In this document: piece after piece, positions 9,504-18,609 of the stretch
Numbering within the stretch: the first letter of the stretch is position 1
How the letters are laid out: the number at the start of each line of letters is the position of its first letter
Origin: Leisingera caerulea DSM 24564
GTDB taxonomy: Bacteria > Pseudomonadota > Alphaproteobacteria > Rhodobacterales > Rhodobacteraceae
Direction: 5' to 3'
Assembly (NCBI RefSeq): GCF_000473325.1
Contig: NZ_AXBI01000020.1
Span: 496,001-560,000 of the forward strand
DNA length: 64,000 nt
Program-made: the position numbers and the translations under genes
The notes under the pieces: generated by a model
Told to the model about the DNA's origin: nothing
Seen by the model: the letters and a program-made list of their open reading frames with translations, nothing else
Databases searched by the model: none

Positions 9504-9528
9504 CCAATAATCACATATGGTTGGATTC
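9500..9528 (+). repeat. Inverted repeat over predicted start site
   Basis: Perfect 8-base arms GAATCCAA (9500-9507) and TTGGATTC (9521-9528) separated by 13 bases. The left arm overlaps the predicted -10 box, so this could be an operator or a 5' UTR stem. Confidence 0.6.
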
Positions 9529-9550
9529 CCGAAGAAAACGGAAAGTGCAG

Positions 9551-10090
9551 ATGAACACAGGAACTGAAAGCATCGGTCGGGACATGTCACCGAGCACCGG
9601 CGCCTGGATGACTGCCTTTCAGATTGATGGGAATGAAGCAGAGTTTTCGCGCCTGCTTCGCATCCTTTCGGTCAAGCTTGGCGACGTCTACACCAGCAGG
9701 CTGCAGCATACGGTAAGCCTGTGCGGAGCGCTTCAGGGCGGCCGTGTGAAAATGATGCGTCGGGACGCGTCCGGTGTGAGCTTCACGGAGCTTCTGGGGC
9801 TGCTGGCTATCGTCAACACCCACGCGCGCCTGGCGCGTGCCAAGGCGGCCCGCATCGAGGATCCGGGGTTCTACCTGCGCGCGGAAGGCGGGGCGGTGCG
9901 CCCTGCCATGCCGCTGGAGCATCTGGCCTTGATCTCAGGCTACCGGGAAGACGAGCTGCCCTTGCTGCTTGCGCCGCTGATCCATGATGGCGCCATGCGC
10001 ATCGTCCGCGACAGCAATGGCAACAAGGCCATCCATGCCGCTGACGGCTATGTCGACGAGAGCGAAATCCGCCGGTTCATGAAGTTCTGA
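9551..10090 (+). CDS. Hypothetical protein, possible regulator, 179 aa
   Basis: ATG 9551 is chosen over the in-frame TTG 9521 because the latter lies inside an inverted repeat just downstream of the predicted -10 box. The product is soluble and helical and ends with a segment (LEHLALISGYREDELPLLLA then DGAMRIVRDSNGN) that reads like a winged-helix or other small alpha/beta DNA-binding fold. This is weak resemblance only. The dedicated promoter with an inverted repeat suggests autoregulation. Confidence 0.6.
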   Translation: MNTGTESIGRDMSPSTGAWMTAFQIDGNEAEFSRLLRILSVKLGDVYTSRLQHTVSLCGALQGGRVKMMRRDASGVSFTELLGLLAIVNTHARLARAKAARIEDPGFYLRAEGGAVRPAMPLEHLALISGYREDELPLLLAPLIHDGAMRIVRDSNGNKAIHAADGYVDESEIRRFMKF

Positions 10091-10204
10091 GGCGGGGCAT
10101 GTCAACCTGCCGCACATGCGGAACGCCAATCCGGACATCATCGCTTTGGTGCTCTCCGGAGTGCCAAGCGGTCCGGACCGGCCCGCAGGCCAGCCTGCAG
10201 ACGG

Positions 10205-10236
10205 AAAAGAGCCTGACAGAATAGTCTGCCAGGCTC
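10205..10236 (-). terminator. Intrinsic terminator for cold-shock gene
   Basis: Arms GAGCCTG and CAGGCTC; read on the minus strand the hairpin is followed by TTTT, 31 bases after the csp stop. Confidence 0.7.
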
Positions 10237-10266
10237 GATTTCATTCGCGTGAGCGGTACCGCGGGA

Positions 10267-10473
10267 TCAGACGAGGGACAGATCCACCGCCGAAACCTTG
10301 CCGTTCCTGCCGGTTTCCAGCTCGTAGGAAACCTTCTGGCCATCCGGAAGGCTCTGAATGCCAGAGCGCTGCAGCGCGCTGATATGGACGAAGACGTCGC
10401 TGCCGCCCTCATCCGGCTGAATGAAGCCATACCCTTTGGTTTCGTTGAACCATTTTACAGTGCCGGTCGCCAT
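10267..10473 (-). CDS. csp: Cold-shock domain protein (CspA family)
   Basis: At 68 aa this is a full-length single cold-shock domain with both RNA-binding motifs: RNP1 KGYGFIQ and RNP2 DVFVHIS, after the family start [10 protein letters not shown]. These proteins bind single-stranded RNA/DNA and melt RNA structure in the cytoplasm. A GGAGAAG ribosome binding site precedes the ATG and a terminator follows at 10205-10236, so it is a monocistronic unit. Carriage on a mobile element is unremarkable but not universal. Confidence 0.95.
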   Translation of the reverse strand: MATGTVKWFNETKGYGFIQPDEGGSDVFVHISALQRSGIQSLPDGQKVSYELETGRNGKVSAVDLSLV

Positions 10474-10559
10474 GTCTTCTCCTGAGGTTATCCGGTTTCC
10501 GGACGAGCCTGCCCCATTTCCCCGCAGGGCGGCAAGCCCCCGAATTCAAAGCTCTTCGT

Positions 10560-12878
10560 TTAGCGCAAGAGGTTCAGGAGGTCGCCGTTCCGGTTTTCCG
10601 GGATGGGCGCGGCCTCGCGGATTTCCAGCCCGCCCCAAAATCCGGATATTCCGTCCTCGGCGCCTGCCGGGGAAAGCGGGGGTGCGCTCGCCGCGGCGAT
10701 CACCTGGCGGGTGCTGCCCGGAGATGTTGAGGCTCCCTGTTCGTGAAGCACCGGCGGCCAGGCGATCGAAGCGCTGACCGCATCATCCCGCAAGCCATCT
10801 TCCCGGATCAGGCCGCGTTCGAGGGCGGTCTTCAGAATATCGGCGGCAATCGGAGCTGCAGCGCTTCCGCCCGCCATGCGGTTGGGAAGCGGCTTGTTGT
10901 CATCCCGTCCGAGCCAGACACCGATCACCAGATGCGGCGTGACCCCCATGAACCAGGCATCCCGCCAATCCTGCGTTGTCCCGGTCTTTCCTGCGATCGT
11001 CACCGGGTGCTTGCCAAAGGCCCGCGAGGCGGTGCCGCGCCGGGTGACGCCGCGCATCATGCCCAGAAGGTCTTCGATGGAGCGCCGGCTGGCCACGGGT
11101 CCGGGACGGCGGAAATCTTCCTGGAAAGCCACTCCGGTTCCGTCAGTGATCCGGGAAACCGCATGCGGCTTGCGCGGCATCCCGTCATTGACGATTGCAG
11201 CGTAGCCGGCCGCGAGATCGCGCAGCGTGGTTTCCGAGGTGCCAAGCGCGGCCGAGATGTGGCGGTGCATGCCGCCCTCCGGGTAAACCCCGGCCGCCTC
11301 CGCCTGGCGCGCCATCGCCTCAACACCAATCCGGTTGATGAGAAAGGCTGCCGCAAGATTTGAGCTGCGCTCGAGGCCGCTGTACATCGGGATAAGCCCG
11401 GACTGGCTGTGGTCATAATTCCGCGGGCGCCAGGCCACGCCCGAAGCCGAATGCCAGGTGTGTTCGATGTCCTCAACGGGGCTTTCCGGGCTGAAGCCCG
11501 ACCGCAGCGCCGCAAGATAGAGGAATGGCTTGATGACGGATCCGGGCTGGCGCTGCGCGCGTGTCCGGTCGAACTCGCTCAGCCCGGCATCCACGCCGCC
11601 AACCGTCGCAAGAAGGCGGCCGGTGCGGGGGTCCAGGATGACGATGGCGCCCTCAACCCGGGTTGGGAGCCGGATATCATAGGCCGGTTTGCCGCCGATG
11701 TGATCAAGCTGCGCAACCGGAACCAGGTCGCCCGGCGCCGGCGCGTATTCCGGGTGCGGATCCATGAGCACCACGCCCTGCTGCAGACCCTCACCTTCCA
11801 CAAAGAGGTCCCAGCCTTGCTCGTTTTCCTCAATGAGGAGGGCGCTGCGATACGGGGAGCCTGCGGGAAGGGCTGCGCGCAGATCGGCAGGCATACGAAT
11901 GCCATCCGCCGCAGCGCGCAACTCCGAGACATGCGGCTCAGAGATCCTCCTGGGCGCAATCACCGGTGAAACCTCCCGGACCGCGTCCGCAAGCGCCTCT
12001 TCAGCCAGGTCCTGCCAATCCCTGTCGATGGTGCTCAGGGCAATCCCGTAGTCCGGGACAAATTCGCGATCTTCCAGATCCAGCATTGCCGCGCGCTGCT
12101 CCCACTGGCTGGCCTCGACAGACAAGTCGGGCGCTATTGCCCGGACCGGTTCATCCAGAGCGGCAGCCAGGGCGTCCTCATCGATCCAGCCGTGGCGCGA
12201 CATCACCTTCAGGATCGCATTGCGCCGCTCGCGGGTAATATCCGGATTTTTCCAGGGGTCAAAAAGCGATGGGCCCTTCAGCATGGCGGCGAGGGTCGCG
12301 CTTTCTGCCAGCGAGAACTCAGCCCAGCTCTTGCCGAACCAGACTTCGGGGGCCCGCATGACGCCCGTCAGCCCGCGCCCGTACCAGGCGCTCTGCAAAT
12401 AGCGCCGCAGGATCTCCTGGTGGCTGAATTTCTGATGGGCCCGCACCGCCGACATGGCCTCGGTCAGCTTGCGCCCCAAGCTTCTCTCATTCCCAACAAG
12501 GGTGTTCTTCACCATCTGCTGACTGATCGTCGACCCGCCGCGGAGATTACCGCCAAGAGTATCGAGCGCGGCGGCAGCGATGCCGGCCGGATCAACACCG
12601 GTATGCTCGAGGAAGCGTTCGTCTTCAGCTGCAATCACCGCATTCAGGAAGTCTTCGGGAAGCTTGCCCATCTCGACCGGCACCGGACGGGATGTGATCA
12701 CCTGGCCAATCGGCTCATCCTTCCCTGAATGGATGCGGATGACATACCCGGGCCGGGCCTCAGGTGTCACATCAACCGGCATCCGGCCCGGAAGAGACAA
12801 GGAACCCATCGGGCTTGTCATCAGGGTCCCCGCCACAGCAACAGCGAGATTTGTCAGGGAATAGAGACCTGCAGGCAT
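10560..12878 (-). CDS. Bifunctional penicillin-binding protein (class A PBP)
   Basis: The 772-aa product carries a glycosyltransferase-51 domain (about 50-240: AAEDERFLEHTGVDP, GGSTISQQMVKNTL). A transpeptidase domain follows (SVIKP as SxxK, SSN as SxN, KTGTT as KTG). It polymerises and crosslinks peptidoglycan from the periplasmic side. ATG 12878 is used because it gives an N-terminal membrane anchor, lies 7 bases after the previous stop and has AAGGAAGG upstream; the longer frame overlaps that gene. The C-terminal 80 residues are low-complexity. It is co-directional with the RHH-like gene, perhaps an operon. Confidence 0.9.
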   Translation of the reverse strand: MPAGLYSLTNLAVAVAGTLMTSPMGSLSLPGRMPVDVTPEARPGYVIRIHSGKDEPIGQVITSRPVPVEMGKLPEDFLNAVIAAEDERFLEHTGVDPAGIAAAALDTLGGNLRGGSTISQQMVKNTLVGNERSLGRKLTEAMSAVRAHQKFSHQEILRRYLQSAWYGRGLTGVMRAPEVWFGKSWAEFSLAESATLAAMLKGPSLFDPWKNPDITRERRNAILKVMSRHGWIDEDALAAALDEPVRAIAPDLSVEASQWEQRAAMLDLEDREFVPDYGIALSTIDRDWQDLAEEALADAVREVSPVIAPRRISEPHVSELRAAADGIRMPADLRAALPAGSPYRSALLIEENEQGWDLFVEGEGLQQGVVLMDPHPEYAPAPGDLVPVAQLDHIGGKPAYDIRLPTRVEGAIVILDPRTGRLLATVGGVDAGLSEFDRTRAQRQPGSVIKPFLYLAALRSGFSPESPVEDIEHTWHSASGVAWRPRNYDHSQSGLIPMYSGLERSSNLAAAFLINRIGVEAMARQAEAAGVYPEGGMHRHISAALGTSETTLRDLAAGYAAIVNDGMPRKPHAVSRITDGTGVAFQEDFRRPGPVASRRSIEDLLGMMRGVTRRGTASRAFGKHPVTIAGKTGTTQDWRDAWFMGVTPHLVIGVWLGRDDNKPLPNRMAGGSAAAPIAADILKTALERGLIREDGLRDDAVSASIAWPPVLHEQGASTSPGSTRQVIAAASAPPLSPAGAEDGISGFWGGLEIREAAPIPENRNGDLLNLLR

Positions 12879-12885
12879 ATTTTGC

Positions 12886-13332
12886 TCAGCCTTCCTTGGT
12901 TTCGCGGCCTTCGTCCACCACAGCGCTGGTCCACAGCTCGCGGCCGTCGCCGATGATGCCCTCGGTCGGGTCAACGCCGGTGAAGCCGATGATGGCGCCG
13001 CGGATGAAGTCGGCCGGGCGCAGGTTCAGGCTGCGCATCTCCGCCACGATCTCCTGATGCATGCGTTCCGGGATCCAGACGATGACCTTGCGCCAGGCGA
13101 TGCCGGTCGTGCCGGTCAGCTTCTGCACGCGCGCCGAGCTGCGCTGCGCGGCATCCACCGCGGCCTCGAAGGCATCGTGCTGCCCCTCGGCGTGCGCCTT
13201 CAGGATGGCGGCCAGAACGACCCGCACCAGCTTACTGCGGTTCGGGTTCTTCCTTGTGAGCTCATCGCTCATCGCGTCGGTCATCTTCACATTGACCGAG
13301 CGCAGCTTCTCCGCTTCGCCACGAGTGCTCAT
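12886..13332 (-). CDS. Ribbon-helix-helix-like protein, possible regulator
   Basis: ATG 13332 has GGAG at a 7-base spacing; the frame's upstream ATG (13350) lacks a site. The 148-aa protein appears to contain two MetJ/Arc-like units. The first is near 9-40 (VNVKMTDAMSDELTRKN then RSKLVRVVLAAIL). The second is near 83-115 (VIVWIPERMHQEIV then RPADFIRGAIIG). Two RHH units in one chain would bind DNA as a pseudo-dimer. It is divergent from the helicase gene, and the shared intergenic region holds two TTTTCGCA motifs and CCCCAATGGGG, so it is a candidate repressor of the element. The fold call is by eye only. Confidence 0.6.
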   Translation of the reverse strand: MSTRGEAEKLRSVNVKMTDAMSDELTRKNPNRSKLVRVVLAAILKAHAEGQHDAFEAAVDAAQRSSARVQKLTGTTGIAWRKVIVWIPERMHQEIVAEMRSLNLRPADFIRGAIIGFTGVDPTEGIIGDGRELWTSAVVDEGRETKEG

Positions 13333-13387
13333 CGGGATCTCCTTTATCAATCTTCGGGGCTGGACCCTCTGTATTCCTTGAATCTAT

Positions 13388-13398
13388 CCCCAATGGGG
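13388..13398. repeat. Short palindrome CCCCAATGGGG
   Basis: CCCC-AAT-GGGG followed by TCGT, between the divergent RHH-like and helicase genes, 56 bases before the RHH-like start. A similar TCCCAGAGGGA followed by GTCGT is at 20777-20787. Confidence 0.45.
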
Positions 13399-13460
13399 TC
13401 GTGCCGCACTTTAGTTTTTCGCATTTTGGGCTTGGTCTTGTCGGGAATATGGGGAAAACC

Positions 13461-13491
13461 TTGAGCGATTTTCGCAAATCCCCTGTAGAAT
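13461..13491 (+). promoter_or_regulatory. Predicted promoter of helicase gene with palindromic TTTTCGCA motif
   Basis: TTGAGC (13461-13466) and TAGAAT (13486-13491) flank GATTTTCGCAAATC (13467-13480), whose ends GATTT/AAATC are an inverted repeat. The 19-base spacer is longer than ideal. A second copy, TTTTTCGCATTTT, is at 13415-13427. Confidence 0.55.
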
Positions 13492-13515
13492 CAGGCAAAC
13501 GAGCTGGAGTAGGGC

Positions 13516-16236
13516 ATGTCCAACGACGCCATAGAATATCTGCGGTCCCTTTCTGACGAGCAGAGCGCCGCGGCGCTGAAGACCGATGATCCGGTCATGA
13601 TCATCGCCTGCGCAGGTTCCGGGAAGACCAGGACCCTCATCGGGCGGTTCATCCACCTGATGATGCCGCAGTCGATGGGCGGCCTCGGGGCTGACCCGAA
13701 CTCGATCATGATGGTGACCTTCACCAACAAGGCCGCAAAGGAGATGCGTGAGCGTATCAAGCCGATCATCGGCGCCCTGCAGGCGATGAACCCGCGGATC
13801 ACAGGGGAGCCCTGGATCGGCACCTTCCATGGATTGTCGCTGCGCATTCTGCGTGTCGAGGCGGCAAAAGCGGGTCTGGGCCGCAACTTCTCGATCTTCG
13901 ATGAATCCGATGCAGCGGGCCTTGCCAAGGAGGTCGCTGAGCAGCTGGACCTGGATAGCTTCGATGTCGATGAGTTCTTCCGGGATCTCGAGACAGCGAA
14001 GGCACGGCTTCTGTCGGCGGACCTTTTGTCCAAGAAGGTCTTCGATATCCATATGTCGAAGCTCGACAGCCCGGTTCTGCCCAAGAACCTCGCCACCTGG
14101 GAGAAGATCCTCGGCACATTCCACACCCAGGACTTCCCGCGCGTCTATACCGCCTATCAATCCGCGCTCGATGAGCAGAACGCGGTCGACTTCTCGGATC
14201 TGATGAACCGGGTGACCAAACTGTTCCAGGAAAACGAAGAGGTGCGCAACTCCTGGCGCTCGACGTTCCGCCACTTCATGGTGGATGAGGTCCAGGACAC
14301 CAACCGCGCGCAGGTCGCCTGGCTTGATGCCCTGACCGATGGCGGCCGCGAGATGGTGATGCCGGAAGGCGCCTACGAGAATGAGTTCGCCAATGCCGGA
14401 GACGGCATGCATGAAGTGAACGGCTTCCGCATCCGCCAGTTCCCGCGGCCGACGGTGGCATTCGTGGGGGATGATGACCAGTCCATCTACGCATTCCGGG
14501 GATCAGATCCCTCGATCATGCGGCTCCTGACCGACCGGTACCCGGGTCTCGATGTGAAGTTCATGCGCCAGTCGTACCGCTGCCAGCCCGCCATCCTGGA
14601 TGTGGCCAACACGCTGGTGCGCAACAATGCCGGACGCTATGACAAGGTGATCAAGGCGGCCGATGAAACCCGCCCGCGCGCTCCGGTATACGTGGAAGAG
14701 CATCAGCGCCCGGAGGATGAAATCCGCCGCCTGGCAGCTGAGGCGCAGAACCATATCGCCTCCGGCGAAGACCCCTCCCAATTCGCCATCCTGACCCGGA
14801 CCCGGGATCTGGCCAAGGCGGTTGCCAAGGAGCTGCGTGCCGCCGGCCTGCCGGTCACAGAGGGCAAGGCGTCCGATATTCGCAAAACGGCAGAGGTCCG
14901 GGATGCGATGGCTTTCGCGGGCTTCATCACGAACCCGGATGCCGAGGTATTCCTGCGCCGCATCATCAACAAGCCGGCGCGCGGGCTTGGCCCGACATCG
15001 ACCGGGCGCGTGAACGCGAATGCGCGAAAAAAGAACGTGTCGTTCATCGAGGAACTGCGTTCGATCATGAATGACCGGATCGAGATCCCGGAAGACGGGG
15101 AGGGGTACAAACCTGCCTTCGTGAAGAAGCTGAAGGAGTTCGGCTTCCTGGTCGGCCAGATGCGCAGCGACGCGCATGCGGCCCCCAATGCGGGCGAGGC
15201 AATCCGTGCCATCCTTGAGCGCTCGGGCTATCTGCCGAACATGCGCCGGGATGCGCTGCGCTCGGCGGGCTTGAAGGACGTCGACTTCGACAATCTGCCG
15301 CCGCGCGAATTCCTGACCGCGCTGATCCGGGAAACCTCCTCCAAGCGTGAGCAGGTGGGCGAGGACATCAGCTCGGAGGATCTTGCTGACCGGGCTGGGC
15401 AGCTGTCCGAAGCCTCCCGCCGGATTGGCAACATCGCCCTGCTCCTCGAGCAGGCCGAGCCGCATGCGAGCCTGGAAGCCTTCATGCAGGAGGCAACGCT
15501 GGAGATGGACCAAAGCGAGCAGGCCGCCGGTATCCAGGTGATGACCGTGCATGCCTCCAAGGGTCTGGAATTCTCAAAAGTCCGGCTGCCGTTTTGGATG
15601 GAAGGGATCTTCCCGCATGGGCGCGCGCTGGAAGAAGGGGATGCGGCGATCGAAGAAGAGCGCCGCCTGGCCTATGTGGCCTTGACCCGTGCGATCGACG
15701 ATGTCCGGATTTCGCGCTCCTGGAAAATCTATGGCTGCCCGTTCATCCGGGGGCGCACTGACCGGCCGTCGCGTTTCATCGACGAGATGCGGCTCAGCCC
15801 CAACAATGCGTTCAAGATGACGTCCATCAAGGGCGCCAACAACGCGGTCTACAAGGTCGGCCCCGTCAAGCCGGTGTCGCGCCCGGCAGCTCAGAAGGCC
15901 CCGGCCGCCACAAGCGGGAATGATGCGCTGAAGCTGCCGCCCCGCCAGGAGCTGGCCGGACTTCTTGGCACGCGCAGCCCGGCTGCGCCCGCACCGGCCG
16001 CCGCGGTTCAGGACAGCTTTTTCGATCAGGGTTTCGCGCCCGAGCAGATGCTGCCTCCCGAACGCGCGCTTCCGGAAGATCCGGACGACCGCCCCTTCGC
16101 ACCGGTGAGCGAAGAGGAGTTCGCGCAGATGCAGCAGGGGGAGCCCGACTATGGGGACATGGTGCCCGACTACGATTGGGAGCCCCCTTTCCATGAAGAT
16201 CCTCGGGACAACCCCGACTTTGAACCTTCCATGTAA
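13516..16236 (+). CDS. UvrD/Rep-family DNA helicase
   Basis: This superfamily 1A helicase (906 aa) unwinds DNA 3'-5' using ATP. Visible motifs: Q-motif SDEQ (13-16), Walker A ACAGSGKT (31-38), motif II VDEVQDTN (256-263), motif III FVGDDDQSIYAFRGS, motif IV RQSYRCQP, motif V VMTVHASKGLEF and motif VI AYVALTRA (719-726). The last 180 residues are acidic and Pro/Ala-rich without a known domain. It heads a plus-strand unit with the LPD7-type protein 21 bases downstream. Together with the YqaJ, RuvC-like and DEDDh nucleases here it suggests element-borne repair or recombination. Confidence 0.93.
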   Translation: MSNDAIEYLRSLSDEQSAAALKTDDPVMIIACAGSGKTRTLIGRFIHLMMPQSMGGLGADPNSIMMVTFTNKAAKEMRERIKPIIGALQAMNPRITGEPWIGTFHGLSLRILRVEAAKAGLGRNFSIFDESDAAGLAKEVAEQLDLDSFDVDEFFRDLETAKARLLSADLLSKKVFDIHMSKLDSPVLPKNLATWEKILGTFHTQDFPRVYTAYQSALDEQNAVDFSDLMNRVTKLFQENEEVRNSWRSTFRHFMVDEVQDTNRAQVAWLDALTDGGREMVMPEGAYENEFANAGDGMHEVNGFRIRQFPRPTVAFVGDDDQSIYAFRGSDPSIMRLLTDRYPGLDVKFMRQSYRCQPAILDVANTLVRNNAGRYDKVIKAADETRPRAPVYVEEHQRPEDEIRRLAAEAQNHIASGEDPSQFAILTRTRDLAKAVAKELRAAGLPVTEGKASDIRKTAEVRDAMAFAGFITNPDAEVFLRRIINKPARGLGPTSTGRVNANARKKNVSFIEELRSIMNDRIEIPEDGEGYKPAFVKKLKEFGFLVGQMRSDAHAAPNAGEAIRAILERSGYLPNMRRDALRSAGLKDVDFDNLPPREFLTALIRETSSKREQVGEDISSEDLADRAGQLSEASRRIGNIALLLEQAEPHASLEAFMQEATLEMDQSEQAAGIQVMTVHASKGLEFSKVRLPFWMEGIFPHGRALEEGDAAIEEERRLAYVALTRAIDDVRISRSWKIYGCPFIRGRTDRPSRFIDEMRLSPNNAFKMTSIKGANNAVYKVGPVKPVSRPAAQKAPAATSGNDALKLPPRQELAGLLGTRSPAAPAPAAAVQDSFFDQGFAPEQMLPPERALPEDPDDRPFAPVSEEEFAQMQQGEPDYGDMVPDYDWEPPFHEDPRDNPDFEPSM

Positions 16237-16257
16237 AGACCACTGGAGACAGAGATC

Positions 16258-18531
16258 ATGAGCCAACTTTTTAAAATGATGCCCAAATCGAATGAAGCGG
16301 TCCTGGACGAGCAGTTTGAGGCCCAGTCAGCTGGAAACGAGTGGGACAAGATCAACCAGGAACTCGAAGCTGAGAAAACTCAGGCAGACGCGGATGCCTG
16401 GGATCAGATCAACCAGGATCTTGAAGCAAAGGCGGCCGGTGCTGATGCCTGGGACTGGAGCGAACAGGACATGGCGAAGGCGCCGAAGGTGCCGTTCCGG
16501 CTGCGCTCGGCCGACGGCAGCGACATTCCGGCGTTCCCGCGTGAGGAGGCGCTGGCCAGGCTGCACGCAATGAGCCCCGATCACGCTGCTGAGGTTCTGG
16601 AAATCTCGCGCCGCGCTGCCAAGGCGGCCATGCATGAAGCCATTCTGTCCAGCAGCGAGAAGGTGCCGCATGACACGCGGCGCGATTTCGTTGCCAATGT
16701 TGAGGGCGCCCTGATGGCCGCGCATCTGGCTTCAGCGCGGGGCATCCGGTTTGTTCCGGCGCCGGAGATCAATCTCGAGGTTCATGGAATCCGGATGGAC
16801 ACTCTTCTTCAGTCCGCCTGGGAGAAGGCTTCCGTGCGCCATGAGGCAGAAGAAAAAAGGAAAGAAGCGCCGCAGGCCCGCGCCGTGCCGGCGAACACAT
16901 CCCCTTCCCAGGAAGAAGAAAAAGAGAAAAAAGAAGCGCCGCAGGCATCAGGCCAGGAACCCGAAAACGGCGACTTGGAAAACAAAAAACCTGCACAAGA
17001 TACCCTTGACCCGACTGTGAGTGGCTATCGTCTGGAAATGCCAGCCCAGGACGGTGAGCAGGTTATCAAGGCAGGGGATGTCGTACCGGCCCTGAAAGCG
17101 CTGACCGCAGAAGTGAAAGCGGAACTCGATGCCCGGCGCAAGGCGTTCATCCGCGCGGCAGTCGCCGCCGCATTTAAGGAGAGCGGTGTAGAAAACCCCA
17201 GCGATGCCGATGTCGAACGCCTGACCAAGACGATGAACCTGGCGTACCTGGCGACCCGTGTGGCACGCGCGAAGCTCGGTCATGACGAGACCAGCCCGGT
17301 CCGCGCCCGGATCGAAGGCTCGCCGGTTCTGGATGAGGTGCTCGCCCAGGAGTTGGCGCGCGAAGTACCGGCGCCCTCTGCCGAGGCAGAGAGCGCTGCA
17401 CCCTTGCCGGTGGCGGCGACATCGCCCTCCGAACAGGCTGAAGCGGAACTGATGACCGGCGCCAGCGGTGGGTTTGGCGTGATCGAAAATGGCGATCCCG
17501 AACCGGAGATCCCCATGGAGCACGAACTGTCGGTTGCGGATCACATGGAACGGCTGGGCTTTCCGAAGCGGCCGAAGTCGTGGCCTGTGGTCATGGCCTG
17601 GCCGATGCAGCCTGATTTCGACATGCTGATCAAAAGCAAAGCCTCCCGTGAAGCGCAGGAAGAATATCTGCGCGGGATGCGGGAGATGCAGGCCAGGATG
17701 CTGCAGCGGGCCGAGGAGATCAACGAATACATCCTCAAGCACAATGACCCCCGCATTCCGCGCGGCTCCCTGGTGAACCGGAAACTCGGCATCCCGACCT
17801 GGTCTGATTATGGCGCGCGCCGCCATCTGAAGCGCTCGTCGGACGATCTCCACTACGGCATCCGCTGGGCCAGCCTGCTGGACGACAAGACAACCCGTCA
17901 GGCATCCAACCTGGTGCGCGCCTGGGCCCACAATACCGCCACAACCAACGATGGCGGGGTCGTGGTTGCTCACCGCGATGCAATCCGGTTCAAGGAAATC
18001 ACCCCGCAATCGGTCCAGCTCGCAATCCAGGAAAGCATGGCGCGCGGCTGGAGCACGATGAAGATGAAGGGGGACCGCAAATTTGCCATGGCGGCCATCG
18101 AAGCCGCAAAGCAGGCGAACGTGCAGGCGGAGATCATCGAGTTCTACGGCCCGTGGAACCTCTACAAGCGGCGCCACACCGTCATGCCGACGCCGCCGGG
18201 GGCCACGAATGCGCAGCCGCGGGTGGAAACGCAGAACGTGGGGGCCGCGCCGACCGATGCGAACGCACGCAAGCCGCTGACCGACAGCGAAGTGCAGCAG
18301 GACATCGAGGAGGCCGCAGCAGAAAAGATCACCCTGGCGCAGAAGGAGAAATCCATTAGGGAACTGGGAAATCTGGGCAAGAAAAAGGGTGCCGAACCTG
18401 ATCCGTCCAGCATGGAAGTGATCCAGGCTGACGAAGATGTGCCGATCGAATGGGATCTGACTCCCGAAGGCGGCCAGGACGACCCCTTCGCCGCGCCCAA
18501 GCCCGCAATGGCGGGTCCGGGAATGGCCTGA
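16258..18531 (+). CDS. LPD7-domain-like conjugation-associated protein
   Basis: The 757-aa protein begins with three imperfect acidic repeats (EWDKINQELEAEK, AWDQINQDLEAKA, AWDWSEQDMAKA; residues about 23-75). A charged low-complexity linker follows (about 195-240). A C-terminal segment near 560-640 has the pattern of the LPD7 large-polyvalent-protein domain: RDAIRFKEITPQSVQLAIQ, GWSTMKMKGDRKF and AEIIEFYGPWNLY. LPD7 is usually found fused to relaxases and phage or plasmid polyproteins, but no relaxase motif is visible here. It follows the helicase in one transcription unit; a terminator-like hairpin is at 18537-18574. Confidence 0.65.
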   Translation: MSQLFKMMPKSNEAVLDEQFEAQSAGNEWDKINQELEAEKTQADADAWDQINQDLEAKAAGADAWDWSEQDMAKAPKVPFRLRSADGSDIPAFPREEALARLHAMSPDHAAEVLEISRRAAKAAMHEAILSSSEKVPHDTRRDFVANVEGALMAAHLASARGIRFVPAPEINLEVHGIRMDTLLQSAWEKASVRHEAEEKRKEAPQARAVPANTSPSQEEEKEKKEAPQASGQEPENGDLENKKPAQDTLDPTVSGYRLEMPAQDGEQVIKAGDVVPALKALTAEVKAELDARRKAFIRAAVAAAFKESGVENPSDADVERLTKTMNLAYLATRVARAKLGHDETSPVRARIEGSPVLDEVLAQELAREVPAPSAEAESAAPLPVAATSPSEQAEAELMTGASGGFGVIENGDPEPEIPMEHELSVADHMERLGFPKRPKSWPVVMAWPMQPDFDMLIKSKASREAQEEYLRGMREMQARMLQRAEEINEYILKHNDPRIPRGSLVNRKLGIPTWSDYGARRHLKRSSDDLHYGIRWASLLDDKTTRQASNLVRAWAHNTATTNDGGVVVAHRDAIRFKEITPQSVQLAIQESMARGWSTMKMKGDRKFAMAAIEAAKQANVQAEIIEFYGPWNLYKRRHTVMPTPPGATNAQPRVETQNVGAAPTDANARKPLTDSEVQQDIEEAAAEKITLAQKEKSIRELGNLGKKKGAEPDPSSMEVIQADEDVPIEWDLTPEGGQDDPFAAPKPAMAGPGMA

Positions 18532-18536
18532 TGAGG

Positions 18537-18574
18537 AGGCGTTTCCCGTTTTCACGGGAGACGCCTAATCTTTT
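18537..18574 (+). terminator. Intrinsic terminator
   Basis: A 12-base stem (AGGCGTTTCCCG with CGGGAGACGCCT, one T-G pair) followed by CTTTTT, directly after the LPD7-type gene. Confidence 0.8.
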
Positions 18575-18609
18575 TCGATGAGCAGACCAGTGAAGTTCCG
18601 GAAAACACG

